Assembly: GCF_003957745.1 (NCBI RefSeq)
Contig: NZ_CP020373.1
Location: forward strand, 1,426,001 to 1,490,000
DNA from: Shewanella khirikhana
Lineage (GTDB): Bacteria > Pseudomonadota > Gammaproteobacteria > Enterobacterales > Shewanellaceae
DNA: 64,000 nt
Reading direction: 5' to 3'
The translations under genes and the position numbers were made by a program. Numbering within the stretch: position 1 is the first letter of the stretch; the number at the start of each line of letters is the position of its first letter. Under the pieces are notes generated by a model that ran no database searches, was not told the origin of the DNA, and saw only the letters and a program-made list of their open reading frames with translations. Positions 34,898 through 45,900 of this stretch are shown in pieces.

Positions 34898-35149
34898 GTG
34901 CCCGCTTTACGCCGTTTTCATCCAGAAAGCGCTGAATGTCACCGTCGACTGGCGTTCGTCATTTGAAATGAAACAATCGGTAGGGTGAGTGTGCCTGCTA
35001 ATCGGGTCTTCTCACTTCACCTACGTCCTGGCGCCTGATAACCAAAGCGCCTGATAAGCATGTGCCTGGGAAATATGGTTCAGCGCCGTATCGAAAGAAG
35101 ACATAGATTTGTCAGCCACCGCCCATGGCTGCCGTGTATGGGGATAAAA
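34898..35149. other. Gap between the rplY and tamB terminators
   Basis: About 250 bp between convergent rplY and tamB. No ORF with a ribosome site, RNA gene or repeat is recognised here. Confidence 0.5.
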
Positions 35150-35179
35150 CAAAGGCCGATGGTTTCGCATCGGCCTTTG
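35146..35179 (-). terminator. Terminator of tamB
   Basis: CAAAGGCCGATG (35150-35161) pairs with CATCGGCCTTTG (35168-35179). On the minus strand it is followed by TTTTATC. Confidence 0.85.
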
Positions 35180-35198
35180 AGTATGAACCTGGGCAAGT

Positions 35199-38100
35199 TT
35201 ACAGGTCGAAGTTGTAATAGATATCCAGTGATTGGCCCAGGGTGCCAGATACGGTTTCCAGATACAGCTGCGACAGCAGGTAATAACGCACAGTCATTTC
35301 GTAGCCCGGGTTAAATACGCCCACCCCGTACTTCACCATCAGGTCTTCACCTATGTAGCCGCTGATGGCCACCCGGCCTTCATCGTTGGCATCGAGCTGC
35401 ACATTGGAGAAGCCGAACTTTTCAACCAGTGAGGTGGCAGTACTGCCGATATTGTTGATGGCGCCCCCTGACAGGGACGAGCTCAGCGACAGCGCCGCGC
35501 TCATCATCAGCGCATTGTTATCGCCGCTGCCATTGCTGTCGAAACCCTTGCCCTTGATGATGTACGACAGGATCTCGGCCTGCTCCTTGGATGGATTGGA
35601 AAACAGGGTCACTTCCGGTGCCATGCCTGTGCCGGTAATGCGTACCCCGGCAACCAGATCTTCCTCTTTAATTTCGCGAATGGCTTCAATATTGAGGTTA
35701 GGCAGCTGCGGCGGTCCAACAAACTGTACTTCACCTTTGGGGATCTTCAGGGTCTGACCCATAAACTTGTAGCTGCCGCTTACCACCTTCACATCGCCAA
35801 ACAGCAGTGGCGGCTTAAAGGCCTGCTGCTGCAAGCGTATGGTGCCGTCGAGCTTGCCCTTGAGGCCCATGCCTTCAATTTTCACCTCATCGCCCACGCG
35901 AATGTTCAAATCGGCAATGATGCCGTAAGGGCTGGTCTTCTGCTCGGCGGCGGCGATGGAGTCATCGAATACCACATCGTTTGACACTGCTACGCCGCCT
36001 TCGGCGAGTTGCACTATCTTGATATGACCTGTGGGGATATTTACCGCGCCTTTGACATCCATGGTTTTGGCATCGAACACCAGCTTGAGATCCGGCGATA
36101 CGTCCAGCAGCGCCATTGGCGGTACGATAACCGCAAGCTTGTCGCCTTTGACCAGTAACTCACCACTGAACTCGCCGCCGGGCCAGGCGATATTACCGCT
36201 AAGCTCACCCGGGCCGTCGCCCATCTGCCAGTCGCCGCGCAGCATGGCGCGCTGTCCGGCAAAGTTTACTTCCATGTCTACATCGCTGATCAGGGTAGGG
36301 TTGGCGCTGGCGGAGAAGGCGCCTTTGATAAGCTTTAAATCACCACTGACCTGAGGCTCCATCAGGTTGCCACCCAGCATCAGATTGCTGGTGAGCTGGC
36401 CTTCGAGGGTATCGAGCTGAGGTAAAAATTCTTTAAGGGCTTCAAGCCTGATACTGTCGAGGCGCACAAAACCATCGAGGGTGCGATCCGGCGTCACCTT
36501 CACACTGACTTCGCTCTCAAGGCTTGCCAGGGTGCCTGACAAAAAGCGCAGCCTAGTGCTTAGCGCCTCAGGCGTGAGGCTGGCATTGAGGCGAAGCTCT
36601 TCGTAGGCGACTTCCACAACCTGGCCTTTGGGCCTGCTGAGCAGCACCTTGCCCGGGGTAAAGGCCAGCAGCAGCTCGCCGGTGGGCTTGCGTTTGGGCG
36701 ACCAGGTGACGTTGGCATCCAGACTCGCATCGCCCTGCCAGTCTATGTTTTGTGGCAGTACCCGGTCGATGATGGCACCGGGTGCTCCCCTAAAGCTCAG
36801 GGCCACATCACCGGTTGCCCCGAGTTTGGCCGGACGGGCCAGACACAGGGCGCTGTTTTGTTGTACAAGGCAGGCATCGTTGAGGCTGCCACTGTTCTTA
36901 TTCAGATCCCAACCCAATTCCATGTCCTTGGAGAGCTGCCAGTCACCGAATTCGCTGCCAATATTCAATCGGCTCAACACGGCACTGACTTGCTTGCGCT
37001 TATCATCAAACTTAGAGTGCAGCACTGTGTCCAGACGGAGATCGCCAAAGGTCTGGGCGCGCAGGCGTTGGCTGTTCATATCGCCTTTGCCGCCCAGGGT
37101 TATGGTCTCAAGCTTACGTTCGCCCACATTCAGCTGCTCTCCTTTGACGGAAAGCGCAAACTCATGATTGGCCTTGGGCTGATACATGCCCTTGATATTC
37201 AGGCTCTCAAGGGTTGCGCCGCCGGCCTTGATGGCAACGCCCAGGGCTTCGAGGTTAACAAAGGGGTCTTGCTGGGCGCCACTCACGGTTAAGGTGGCGT
37301 TGAACTGGCCGGCAAGTTCGGGGGAGAGCAGCGACAGATCCGGTGCGCGGATGATGCCATCGAGTGCCCAATCCTTTTTCACATCGCCATTGACTTCGAT
37401 TGTGGCGCCCATAGCGGCGAGGGAGAAGTCTTTGGCGCTAAGATGCAGCTCATGATCCACGCTCACATCGCCGCCCATGGTGACTGGGTAGCCATCGAGC
37501 TCACCGCGGATGTCGGTATCACTGAGTGCGATTTGCCAGCCGTTATCCAGACTTCCCCGAACCCGCAAACTGCCGTCCAGACTGCCACTTGGCAGAGTGC
37601 CGGCGGCGGCCGCCTGACTCTGTGGTGCGGCTTGCTTGTCTTTTCCACTTTCTTTGGCGGCAATTGCTAGGTCAGTTGCCTCGTCATTGGCCCCTTGCTG
37701 CACAGCTAAGGCCGGGTTTGCTGCGTCAGCTGCTTCTGAAGCCTCAGGCGCTTCGGCCTTGGCAGTATTTGCCGTATCGGCTTTTGCTGTAGCAGCGGGC
37801 TTCTCAGGCAATATGATGGCGGAGGGGGTGAGCTGCTGGAAGGCGACATTGGCATCCCAGCTCAGCGCCTTGGCATAGTCAAGGCTGCCATTTAACTGTA
37901 TGTCGCCCGGCTCACCGCTGATATTAAGTGACGTGATATTCAGCTTTTGTGCCGCGTTGGACAGCGCCGCATCCAGACTCAGCGGCGTGTGGAACGGCGT
38001 AGTGACCTTTGTACTTAGCTTGGCTTGCTGCGCATCCAAATCCCCGCTGGCATTCAGTTTAAGGTCGGTTGCCAGATACTCGGGTTGACTCAGAGGCCAG

Positions 38101-39260
38101 CCAGCCCGTGGTGCATCGAGCGTCAGGGAAAATGGCAATTTCGGATCTGACAGGGCGGCATCCAGCGCAAGGCGCAGCTCGGCAGAGCCTTTGGCATCGA
38201 TCTCGGCCTTAAGCGCGTCCATATTACCGTTTGCCACCAGAGTCAGCTGCTGCTTGCCAAGCTCGGGCATCAAAGAAGGCGAGTCGGTATCAAGCTTAAG
38301 CTTGATGGCAAGGGGGTAGTTTTTGCTGAGCTCAACCGTCCCCTTAAGCTCAAGGTTTGCTTCATCGTGGCGCACCAGCAGTTCGGTTAAGGTCAGCTGG
38401 CTGCCTTCAAAGTCGGCTGCAGCTGTGATAAGGCTGAAATGGTCCTTGCGTTCACCAAGGTTCAGGGTCGAGTTTTTTATCTCGGCCGCCTTGAGGTGAA
38501 GGTCCATCGGCAGCTGGATTTCAGGCAGCGCTGCCAGCGGCCATGTGGATGCCTGCGTGGCGTCAGACTTGGTTGTCTCTTCCGCCTTGGCGGTTTCAGC
38601 AGACACATCGGCCTTGGCGGCCTCATCAGAGGCGGAGGTTGCGGGAATGGCTATCAGCAGGCCATCGCTTCTGAGAAAGTCGACCCACAAACCGTCGTCC
38701 TGCCAGCGGGCGCCGGTCGCAAGCTGCGCGGCAGCAAAGGTCATGGCATCCAGGCGAATATTGACCCTGTTAATCTCGGCGCTGTCCAGCGTCAGGGTGA
38801 TTGGTAACTTCAGCGGGCCGGATGCCTCTTCTGCTTCATTACTTTCGAACTTTGGCAGCGCGGCGGTATCAACCGCCACATCCACACCGTCAAGGTTCAG
38901 CGCGTTGACACACACGCCTTTGGTCAGCAGGCAGGAGGGTTGCCAAAGCAGTGACACCGCATCAGCCTTTACCTCGATACCGGGCATAGCGTAAGAAACT
39001 TCGCTCAGGGACAGGTCGCGGTTTAAGGTGCCGCTTTGGTATTGGGCCGAAAAGCCCGGCACCAGTTTGGAAGCCAGACCTACCGCCATATGGGCGCCAA
39101 AGGGGGTGCCAAGCACCAGTGCCAGCAGTACCAGCAGCGTCAGTGGCAGATAAATCGCGATACGGACAATTAACTTAAATAACCGCCAGGGGTGATACCA
39201 GGGCTTTTTGATGGGTGTCTCGGGTGCAGCCGGGCTTGGCACTGTTACATCCTGTGTCAT
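35199..39260 (-). CDS. tamB: Translocation and assembly module protein TamB
   Basis: A 1353-aa inner-membrane-anchored, mostly beta-strand protein that spans the periplasm. There is one TM helix near residues 30-50 (IVRIAIYLPLTLLVLLALVLG), a very long repetitive beta region of the AsmA/bridge type, and the C-terminal DUF490 domain (QAEILSYIIKGKGFD..., ending DIYYNFDL). It works with TamA in outer-membrane protein or lipid delivery. The gene overlaps tamA by 4 bp (ATGA). Two Ala/Glu/Lys/Asp-rich low-complexity stretches (residues ~205-240 and ~495-560) interrupt the beta pattern and are probably lineage-specific linkers. Confidence 0.95.
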   Translation of the reverse strand: MTQDVTVPSPAAPETPIKKPWYHPWRLFKLIVRIAIYLPLTLLVLLALVLGTPFGAHMAVGLASKLVPGFSAQYQSGTLNRDLSLSEVSYAMPGIEVKADAVSLLWQPSCLLTKGVCVNALNLDGVDVAVDTAALPKFESNEAEEASGPLKLPITLTLDSAEINRVNIRLDAMTFAAAQLATGARWQDDGLWVDFLRSDGLLIAIPATSASDEAAKADVSAETAKAEETTKSDATQASTWPLAALPEIQLPMDLHLKAAEIKNSTLNLGERKDHFSLITAAADFEGSQLTLTELLVRHDEANLELKGTVELSKNYPLAIKLKLDTDSPSLMPELGKQQLTLVANGNMDALKAEIDAKGSAELRLALDAALSDPKLPFSLTLDAPRAGWPLSQPEYLATDLKLNASGDLDAQQAKLSTKVTTPFHTPLSLDAALSNAAQKLNITSLNISGEPGDIQLNGSLDYAKALSWDANVAFQQLTPSAIILPEKPAATAKADTANTAKAEAPEASEAADAANPALAVQQGANDEATDLAIAAKESGKDKQAAPQSQAAAAGTLPSGSLDGSLRVRGSLDNGWQIALSDTDIRGELDGYPVTMGGDVSVDHELHLSAKDFSLAAMGATIEVNGDVKKDWALDGIIRAPDLSLLSPELAGQFNATLTVSGAQQDPFVNLEALGVAIKAGGATLESLNIKGMYQPKANHEFALSVKGEQLNVGERKLETITLGGKGDMNSQRLRAQTFGDLRLDTVLHSKFDDKRKQVSAVLSRLNIGSEFGDWQLSKDMELGWDLNKNSGSLNDACLVQQNSALCLARPAKLGATGDVALSFRGAPGAIIDRVLPQNIDWQGDASLDANVTWSPKRKPTGELLLAFTPGKVLLSRPKGQVVEVAYEELRLNASLTPEALSTRLRFLSGTLASLESEVSVKVTPDRTLDGFVRLDSIRLEALKEFLPQLDTLEGQLTSNLMLGGNLMEPQVSGDLKLIKGAFSASANPTLISDVDMEVNFAGQRAMLRGDWQMGDGPGELSGNIAWPGGEFSGELLVKGDKLAVIVPPMALLDVSPDLKLVFDAKTMDVKGAVNIPTGHIKIVQLAEGGVAVSNDVVFDDSIAAAEQKTSPYGIIADLNIRVGDEVKIEGMGLKGKLDGTIRLQQQAFKPPLLFGDVKVVSGSYKFMGQTLKIPKGEVQFVGPPQLPNLNIEAIREIKEEDLVAGVRITGTGMAPEVTLFSNPSKEQAEILSYIIKGKGFDSNGSGDNNALMMSAALSLSSSLSGGAINNIGSTATSLVEKFGFSNVQLDANDEGRVAISGYIGEDLMVKYGVGVFNPGYEMTVRYYLLSQLYLETVSGTLGQSLDIYYNFDL

Positions 39261-41095
39261 AGCTCGCTCCCCATGGTCAGGTGAATACGCCAGGAGCGGT
39301 CAAGGGTTTCGGTTTCTTTAAGGCCCACGCCTATATCCAGCTTGATGGGGCCAATGGGCGATATCCAGTGCACCCCGCCGCCAACGGCGACTACGGGTTC
39401 AAACTGGTCCTTATCGAAGGCATTACCGGCATCGACAAAGCTGCCCAGGCGCCAGGATGGCGTCAGATAGTACTGATATTCAAGGCTGCCGACCGCCAGG
39501 TATCTGCCGCCGACCACTTCGCGGCCAACGGTGCCATCTGAGCCGGTGTATTCATAAAAAGGCCCAAGTTCCTGATAGGCATAGCCGCGAATGCTCTGAT
39601 CGCCACCGGCAAAGAATCGCAGTGACGGCGGCACCAGCGCCAGATCGGAATCGGCCACCAGGTTCAGGCCAAAGTCGGCGCGGGCAACCAGGCGGTGTTT
39701 GTCAAAGAAGGTATCAATCCACTTGAACTTGGCCTGAATGCGGGTGAGGCGGGTTTCTGAGCCCAGACTGGGATCGGCATAATCCACACTGTAGGAATGG
39801 CGGTAACCCCATTTGGGATCGAGTGAGGCATCGCCGCGCACCGTACTGGAGAGGCTGACGCCGCCAAGCACAAAGCTCGGGTCGTAATCGGTATCCGACT
39901 GGGTATAGGCTTCTTTAATGTAATCAAGTGAGTAGCCCCAAAGCCAGCTGCTCTTAAGCCGCTGGGTTCTGACAACCCCCAGCAGCCCCTTGCTCGATTC
40001 AAGTTGCCCTGTGTTGGTAAAGTCGAGCTTTTCCGGATCGTACACCTGGGTCACACCATACTTGTCACGCAGCAGTCCAAAACGGATTTTCAGCTGATCG
40101 TCCAGTGGATGGGTGAGCGGTATGGTGTAGGTGGTTAAAAATTTTGGCCGGTCAGGTGACCATTCGATACTGGTTTCCTGGGAGTGGCCATAACGGTTGA
40201 TTTGCGGGGTACGCCAGGTGACCCGCACCCGTGGCTCAAAGGAGCTGTCGGTGCTGCTGCCGATGTCGGCACCAAGACCCAGCTCTATGGAATGGTCGGG
40301 GCGGTTTTCAAGCTCAACCCGCACTGGTACTTCGCCGTCCTGCGCCTTATCGAGTAGCGGCAACACCTTTACCGAGCGGAAATAGCCGGTTTCCTGCAGC
40401 TTACTGTTAAAGGTCGACAGCCTGCGGGTGGCGTAGGGAGTGTCGTTATCGAAGGGGATAAGCTTATCGAGAAAGCCTTCTTCGAGGGTATGGCCTTCAA
40501 AGCTCACATCGCCAAAGCGATAGCGATCGCCCGAGTTAAAATGCAAACTGATAGTGGCGCGGTTTTCGTCGCGGTTGACCCGGATCTCCGCCTTGGTATA
40601 TTCGCCATCGAAGTAACCGCGGGACAGGGCGATGGCGCCAAGCTCCGCCTTCAGGCTTTCATATTGGCCGTGATTGAGCACATCGCCCGGACGCAGACTC
40701 ACGTTATCCAGCCAGCGGGAGAAACTCTCGTCGCTCAGCATATCGCCGTCAAAGCGGATATCCACCCAATCGATGCGGGTTGGTTCGCCGGATGTGACGG
40801 CCAGGGTGAGTTCCCAGGGGCCTTTTTCGCTGCGGGTCAGCGCTTGGCTCACCTCACTGTGGTAGTAACCCACAGATTGCATGGCGGCATCCACGGCATC
40901 ATCCACGTTAAATAAAAAGGCGCGGCGCTGCACATCCGTCTCGGGCAGGGTGCCCAGGTGAGCTAGAATGTTTTTTTGCAGTGCTTCATCAACGCCGGAT
41001 ACGGTGACGCGCAGCAGTGGGTCGGCTGCGTGGGCTGCCGGGAGCAGCAGGGAGGCAAATACCGCCGTCGAAGCGGTCAAAAAACGAGAGTTCAA
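39257..41095 (-). CDS. tamA: Translocation and assembly module protein TamA
   Basis: A 612-aa Omp85-family protein. It has a signal peptide (MNSRFLTASTAVFASLLLPAAHA), three POTRA domains (to about residue 260) and a 16-strand barrel with the Omp85 loop-6 motif: GDQSIRGYAYQELGP in the last third carries the RGY signature. The C-terminal strand ends RIHLTMGSEL. It is the outer-membrane partner of TamB, with which it overlaps. The promoter must lie in the 144-bp gap shared with the divergent isoaspartyl peptidase gene. Confidence 0.95.
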   Translation of the reverse strand: MNSRFLTASTAVFASLLLPAAHAADPLLRVTVSGVDEALQKNILAHLGTLPETDVQRRAFLFNVDDAVDAAMQSVGYYHSEVSQALTRSEKGPWELTLAVTSGEPTRIDWVDIRFDGDMLSDESFSRWLDNVSLRPGDVLNHGQYESLKAELGAIALSRGYFDGEYTKAEIRVNRDENRATISLHFNSGDRYRFGDVSFEGHTLEEGFLDKLIPFDNDTPYATRRLSTFNSKLQETGYFRSVKVLPLLDKAQDGEVPVRVELENRPDHSIELGLGADIGSSTDSSFEPRVRVTWRTPQINRYGHSQETSIEWSPDRPKFLTTYTIPLTHPLDDQLKIRFGLLRDKYGVTQVYDPEKLDFTNTGQLESSKGLLGVVRTQRLKSSWLWGYSLDYIKEAYTQSDTDYDPSFVLGGVSLSSTVRGDASLDPKWGYRHSYSVDYADPSLGSETRLTRIQAKFKWIDTFFDKHRLVARADFGLNLVADSDLALVPPSLRFFAGGDQSIRGYAYQELGPFYEYTGSDGTVGREVVGGRYLAVGSLEYQYYLTPSWRLGSFVDAGNAFDKDQFEPVVAVGGGVHWISPIGPIKLDIGVGLKETETLDRSWRIHLTMGSEL

Positions 41096-41239
41096 GGGCG
41101 CAAAAGTCCTGGATCGCGGTCAATATTCCATTGGCTCCAATTGTCGCCTCAAGTGCGGTTAACAGCAAGGTCGGGATTGAGTTTAAAACGTAAAATCGTT
41201 AAAAAGAACACAGGCTTGTCACACAAAAGCAGGATAAAA

Positions 41240-42274
41240 ATGAACAAACAGCTCGCCCTCTTAACCCTGATGCTCAGCCTCGGAGCCACTATGCCTTCAT
41301 CAGCCGACACCCCGACGCCTTTCGGTATTGCCATTCACGGTGGCGCCGGAACCATTTCCAAGGCCAAATTGACCGAAGAGCAGGAGCAGGCCTACCGGGA
41401 CAAACTCGAAGAAGCCGTCAACGCCGGTCATAAGATCCTTGCCAAGGGAGGCGACAGCCTCGATGCCGTGAAAGCCGCTATCAATATTCTTGAAGACAGT
41501 CCGCTGTTTAATGCAGGCTACGGCGCGGTTTACACCTTTGACGGCGCCCACGAACTGGATGCGTCCGTGATGGACGGTAAGACCTTGAATGCCGGTGCTG
41601 TGGCCGGGGTAAAGCATATTAAAAACCCCATCGACCTGGCGCTGCTGGTAATGAATAAGTCAGACCACGTGATGCTTTCAGGCAGCGGTGCGGAAGAGTT
41701 TGCCCTGACCCAGGGGATGGCGCTGGTGCCGGCCAATACCTTTGATACCGATAGCCGTTATCAGCAGCTTTTGGATGCCAAGGCCAAAATCAAGGCGGCC
41801 GAAAGTGCTGCCAAAGATTTTCATGCCTCGGCCACCAGTCTGGATCTGGATTACAAGTTCGGCACTGTCGGCGCCGTGGCACTCGATAAAAATGGCAACC
41901 TGGCCGCAGGTACATCAACCGGCGGTATGACTGCCAAACGTTTCGGCCGGATTGGCGACTCGCCAGTGATTGGCGCGGGCACCTACGCCGAAAACGGCGT
42001 TTGCGCTGTATCGGCCACCGGCCACGGCGAATACTTCATCCGCTACCATGTGGCCGGCGATATCTGTGCCCGTATCAAGTACCAGCAAAAGAACGTAATT
42101 CAGGCCGCCGACGAAGTGATCAACCAGCGCCTGCAACAGGCCGGTGGCAGCGGTGGGGTGATTGCCATTGACGCTCAGGGCAATGTGGCTACGCCGTTCA
42201 ACACCGAAGGCATGTACCGCGCCAGTCGGGTTGGCAAGGACGATCCCGTTATCATGATTTGGCGCGATAAATAA
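41240..42274 (+). CDS. Exported isoaspartyl peptidase/L-asparaginase (Ntn-hydrolase)
   Basis: A 344-aa Ntn-hydrolase that cleaves beta-aspartyl dipeptides and asparagine. The start MNKQLALLTLMLSLGATMPS gives a signal peptide, with AGGA just upstream; longer in-frame starts run back into tamA. Self-cleavage is predicted at Gly208-Thr209 (KFGTVGAVALD), with Thr209 as the new N-terminal nucleophile. Substrate-site motifs are GDSLDAVKAA, NAGYGAVYTFDG and GTSTGGMTAKRFGRIGDSP. The signal peptide suggests a periplasmic enzyme, whereas E. coli IaaA is cytosolic. Confidence 0.92.
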   Translation: MNKQLALLTLMLSLGATMPSSADTPTPFGIAIHGGAGTISKAKLTEEQEQAYRDKLEEAVNAGHKILAKGGDSLDAVKAAINILEDSPLFNAGYGAVYTFDGAHELDASVMDGKTLNAGAVAGVKHIKNPIDLALLVMNKSDHVMLSGSGAEEFALTQGMALVPANTFDTDSRYQQLLDAKAKIKAAESAAKDFHASATSLDLDYKFGTVGAVALDKNGNLAAGTSTGGMTAKRFGRIGDSPVIGAGTYAENGVCAVSATGHGEYFIRYHVAGDICARIKYQQKNVIQAADEVINQRLQQAGGSGGVIAIDAQGNVATPFNTEGMYRASRVGKDDPVIMIWRDK

Positions 42275-42321
42275 GCAGCGACGAGATAGCTGTGTGTCAG
42301 GTAGGCCGCGAGCGCCTGCCT

Positions 42322-42358
42322 GATGCAGTTTTTAGCGTGGCAGATGCAGTTTTTGGCG
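42322..42358. repeat. Imperfect 21-nt direct repeat
   Basis: GATGCAGTTTTT-A-GCG and GATGCAGTTTTT-G-GCG lie 21 bp apart in the 192-bp gap before the CBS gene. The role is unknown. Confidence 0.6.
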
Positions 42359-42466
42359 GTGCCAATCCCGCACTTTTCACTCGATTGAGGCAATCGATAA
42401 GCTTGACAGGCAACCTTTGTTGTTTTTTTCTACACTTGGAAGTGAAACTACTGACAGGGGAATGCC

Positions 42467-42883
42467 ATGGATTCGATTAAAGTCAGGGAGCATATGGACA
42501 GGCAAGCCGTATTGCTCAAACCTGATATGACGCTTGCCACTGCGGTCGAGATGTTGCTTCAACATAAAAAGAACGGTGCACCGGTAGTCGATAACGCGCG
42601 CCATCTGGTGGGATTTCTGTCCCAGCAGGATTGTTTGGCTGTGATGCTCAAGAGCAGTTATCACTGTGATTTAACCGCCACCGTGGCTGACTGTATGCGT
42701 GCCGATGTGCTTTGGGTCAGCCCGGAAGACAGTATGCTGCGCCTCGCCGAGCAGATGACCGGCCCCAAGCCGAAAATCTACCCCGTGGTCGAAAATGGCC
42801 AGGTGATAGGCACTATTAACCGCACCAATGTGCTGGCTGCCATGAACACCTACATGCAGCAATGCTATCTCGCCCCCGCCTGA
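42467..42883 (+). CDS. CBS-pair domain protein
   Basis: A 138-aa protein made only of two CBS motifs: 'VLLKPDMTLATAVEMLLQHKKNGAPVVD' in the first and 'VLWVSPEDSMLRLAEQM...IYPVVENGQVIGTINRTNVL' in the second. Such stand-alone CBS pairs bind adenosyl nucleotides and report energy state to a partner. AGGGGAATGCC precedes the ATG. No partner is evident; it is alone between the asparaginase and hrpA genes with its own terminator. Confidence 0.88.
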   Translation: MDSIKVREHMDRQAVLLKPDMTLATAVEMLLQHKKNGAPVVDNARHLVGFLSQQDCLAVMLKSSYHCDLTATVADCMRADVLWVSPEDSMLRLAEQMTGPKPKIYPVVENGQVIGTINRTNVLAAMNTYMQQCYLAPA

Positions 42884-42902
42884 GGCGCATGATTGCGCAA
42901 AA

Positions 42903-42928
42903 AAGCCCCGGCCGCCGGGGCTTTTTTA
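42903..42928 (+). terminator. Terminator of the CBS protein gene
   Basis: AAGCCCCGG (42903-42911), loop CCG, CCGGGGCTT (42915-42923), T-run. Confidence 0.9.
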
Positions 42929-42990
42929 TACCCAAAGCCAACGCTTCTTGTTAGGATCCTGTGTTTTGATTCTCGCTGGGGAAACCGGAT

Positions 42991-45900
42991 TTGAGCGCTG
43001 CAGGACACCCTCTCTCCCGTGCCTATTTACAGGAATGTTTTCAAACGGATGTGGTACGCATTCGCCGTGAGCTCAAAGAGCTTGAGCGGCTTGACGATGA
43101 TGCTGCCCGCACAGAAAAGCGCGAGGCTTTGACGGCCCGTGCCGAGGCCGCACGGGCCAAGGTCACTGAGCGGCTCAATAACCGCCCCACTATCCGCTAT
43201 CCCGACAATCTGCCGGTGTCACAGAAAAAAGACGACATCGCTGCGGCCATTGCCGCCCATCAGGTGGTAATTGTTGCCGGTGAAACCGGTTCTGGTAAAA
43301 CCACTCAGTTGCCGAAAATCTGCCTTGAGCTTGGCCGTGGCAGCCGCGGTCTGATTGGTCATACCCAGCCGCGCCGTCTGGCGGCCCGCAGTGTAGCCAC
43401 CCGGGTAGCAGAAGAGCTGCATAGCCCGCTGGGTGAGGCGGTGGGCTTTAAGGTGCGTTTTGCCGATGCCATCAATGAAAACAGCTATGTGAAGCTGATG
43501 ACCGACGGTATTTTGCTGGCGGAACTGTCGTCCGATCGCTTTTTGAATCAATACGATACTCTAATTATCGATGAGGCCCACGAGCGCAGCCTCAATATCG
43601 ACTTTATCCTTGGTTATCTTAAAGAGCTGCTGCCAAGGCGGCCGGACCTCAAGATTATCATCACCTCGGCCACCATAGATGTGGACCGTTTCTCCAAACA
43701 TTTCAATAACGCCCCTGTGATTGAGGTGTCGGGCCGGACTTACCCGGTGGAGACCCGTTATCGGCCGCTGGTGAAAGACGATGAGCCGGATCTGGATTTG
43801 ATGGACGGCATCTTTGAAGCCGTTGACGAGCTGGTGACAGAAGGCCCCGGCGATATTCTGATTTTTATGAACGGCGAGCGGGAAATCCGCGACACCGCCG
43901 AGCAGCTCGCTAGGCGCAACTACCGCGATACCGAGGTGCTGCCGCTATACGCACGGCTCTCCTACGGCGAGCAGTCCAAGGTGTTTAAGTCCCATACCGG
44001 GCGGCGGATTGTACTGGCTACCAACGTGGCCGAAACTTCCCTTACCGTGCCCGGCATTCGCTATGTGATTGACCCGGGCACGGCCCGCATCAGCCGTTAC
44101 AGCTACCGTACCAAGGTGCAGCGCCTTCCTATCGAGCCTATCAGTCAGGCCAGTGCCAACCAGCGTCAGGGCCGTTGTGGCCGGGTAGGGCCGGGCATTT
44201 GTATTCGCCTTTACGCCGAGCAGGACTTTTTATCGCGGCCTGAGTTTACCGACCCCGAAATTCTGCGCACCAACCTGGCGTCGGTGATTTTGCAGATGCT
44301 CTCCATCGGCCTGGGTGACATCAAGGGCTTCCCCTTTATTCAGCCCCCCGATGAGCGCCATATCAAAGACGGCTTTTTGCTGCTGGAAGAACTGCAGGCC
44401 ATCAAGCTGAAAAAAGGCTTGCCGCAGATGACGCCCCTTGGCCGCAAGCTCGCCCATGTGCCGCTGGACCCGCGCCTTGCCCGCATGGTGATTGAGGCCG
44501 CGGGCCGAGGCGCCCTGCATGAAGCCCTGGTGGTTACCTCGGCGCTGTCGATTCAGGATCCCCGCGAGCGGCCGCTTGAGAAAAAGCAGGCCGCCGATGA
44601 GGCCCACAGCCGCTTTGCCGACAAAGACTCTGACTTTGTTTCTTTGCTGAATCTGTGGAATTACATCAAGGAGCAGCAAAAGGCGCTCTCCGCCAGTCAG
44701 TTCCGTAAATTGTGCAAGCAGGAGTACCTTGCGTATCTGCGGGTGCGGGAATGGCAGGATCTTTACACCCAGGTGCGCCAGAGTGTGCATGAGCTGAAAC
44801 TCAAATTAAACAGCGTGCCCGCCGATTACGACAGCCTGCACCGCTCCCTCTTGTCCGGTCTTTTGAGCCACATCGGCTTTAAAGACAATAACAACGAGTA
44901 TCTGGGCGCCCGCAATCGCCGTTTTTACGTGTTCCCGGGCTCGCCACTGGCGAAAAAAGGCCCCAAGTGGATAGTGGCGGCGGAGCTGACCGAAACCAGC
45001 CGTTTGTTCGCCCGTGGCTGCGCCAAAATCGAGCCGGAATGGCTTGAGGAACTGGCCGCGCATCTGATTAAAAAGCAGCATAACGAGCCGCACTTTGAAG
45101 CCAATCAGGGCGCGGTGGTGGCGTTTGAAAATCAGGTGCTTTACGGGCTGACTGTGGTGAATCGCCGCAAGGTGCAGTACGGCCCCATCAATGCCATCGA
45201 GGCGCGGGAAATCTTTATCCGCAGTGCCTTGGCAGAAGGGCAACTTAAAACCCGTGAAGCCTTTTTCCTGCATAACCAAAAGCTGCTTGAAGAGGTGGAG
45301 GAACTTGAGCACAAGTCCCGCCGCCGCGACATTCTGGTGGACGAGCAGGTGCTGTTCGATTTCTACAACGAGCGCTTGCCGGAAGGCATTTACAACGCGC
45401 CCAAGCTCTTCAGTTGGTGGAAAGAAGCCAGACGCAAACAGCCTGAGCTGCTGAATTTCAATGAAGAGATGCTCTACGCCCGCAGTACAGGCCATGTCTC
45501 CAGGCTGGACTTCCCTGACAAGTGGCATCAGGGCAACTTAAGCTTTGCGCTGAGTTATCACTTTGAACCGGGCGCAGAGGATGACGGTGTCAGCGTGCAC
45601 ATTCCGGTGGCGCTGCTTAACCAGGTGGAAGACAGCGGTTTTGATTTCCTGGTGCCCGGACTTCGGGAAGAGAAGTGCGTGGCGCTGATTAAATCCTTGC
45701 CAAAGGCGCTCAGACGCAACTTCGTGCCGGCGCCGGATTATGCCCGCGCCGCCGTGGAAGCCATGTCCCAGGAGATGCCGCTGCTGGATTCGTTAAGCCA
45801 CAGATTGCTTCGCATGACCGGCACCCGGGTGTCGGCCGATGACTTCAATACCGATGAGCTGCCAGCGCACCTTAAGATGAATTTCAAGATTGAGGACGAC

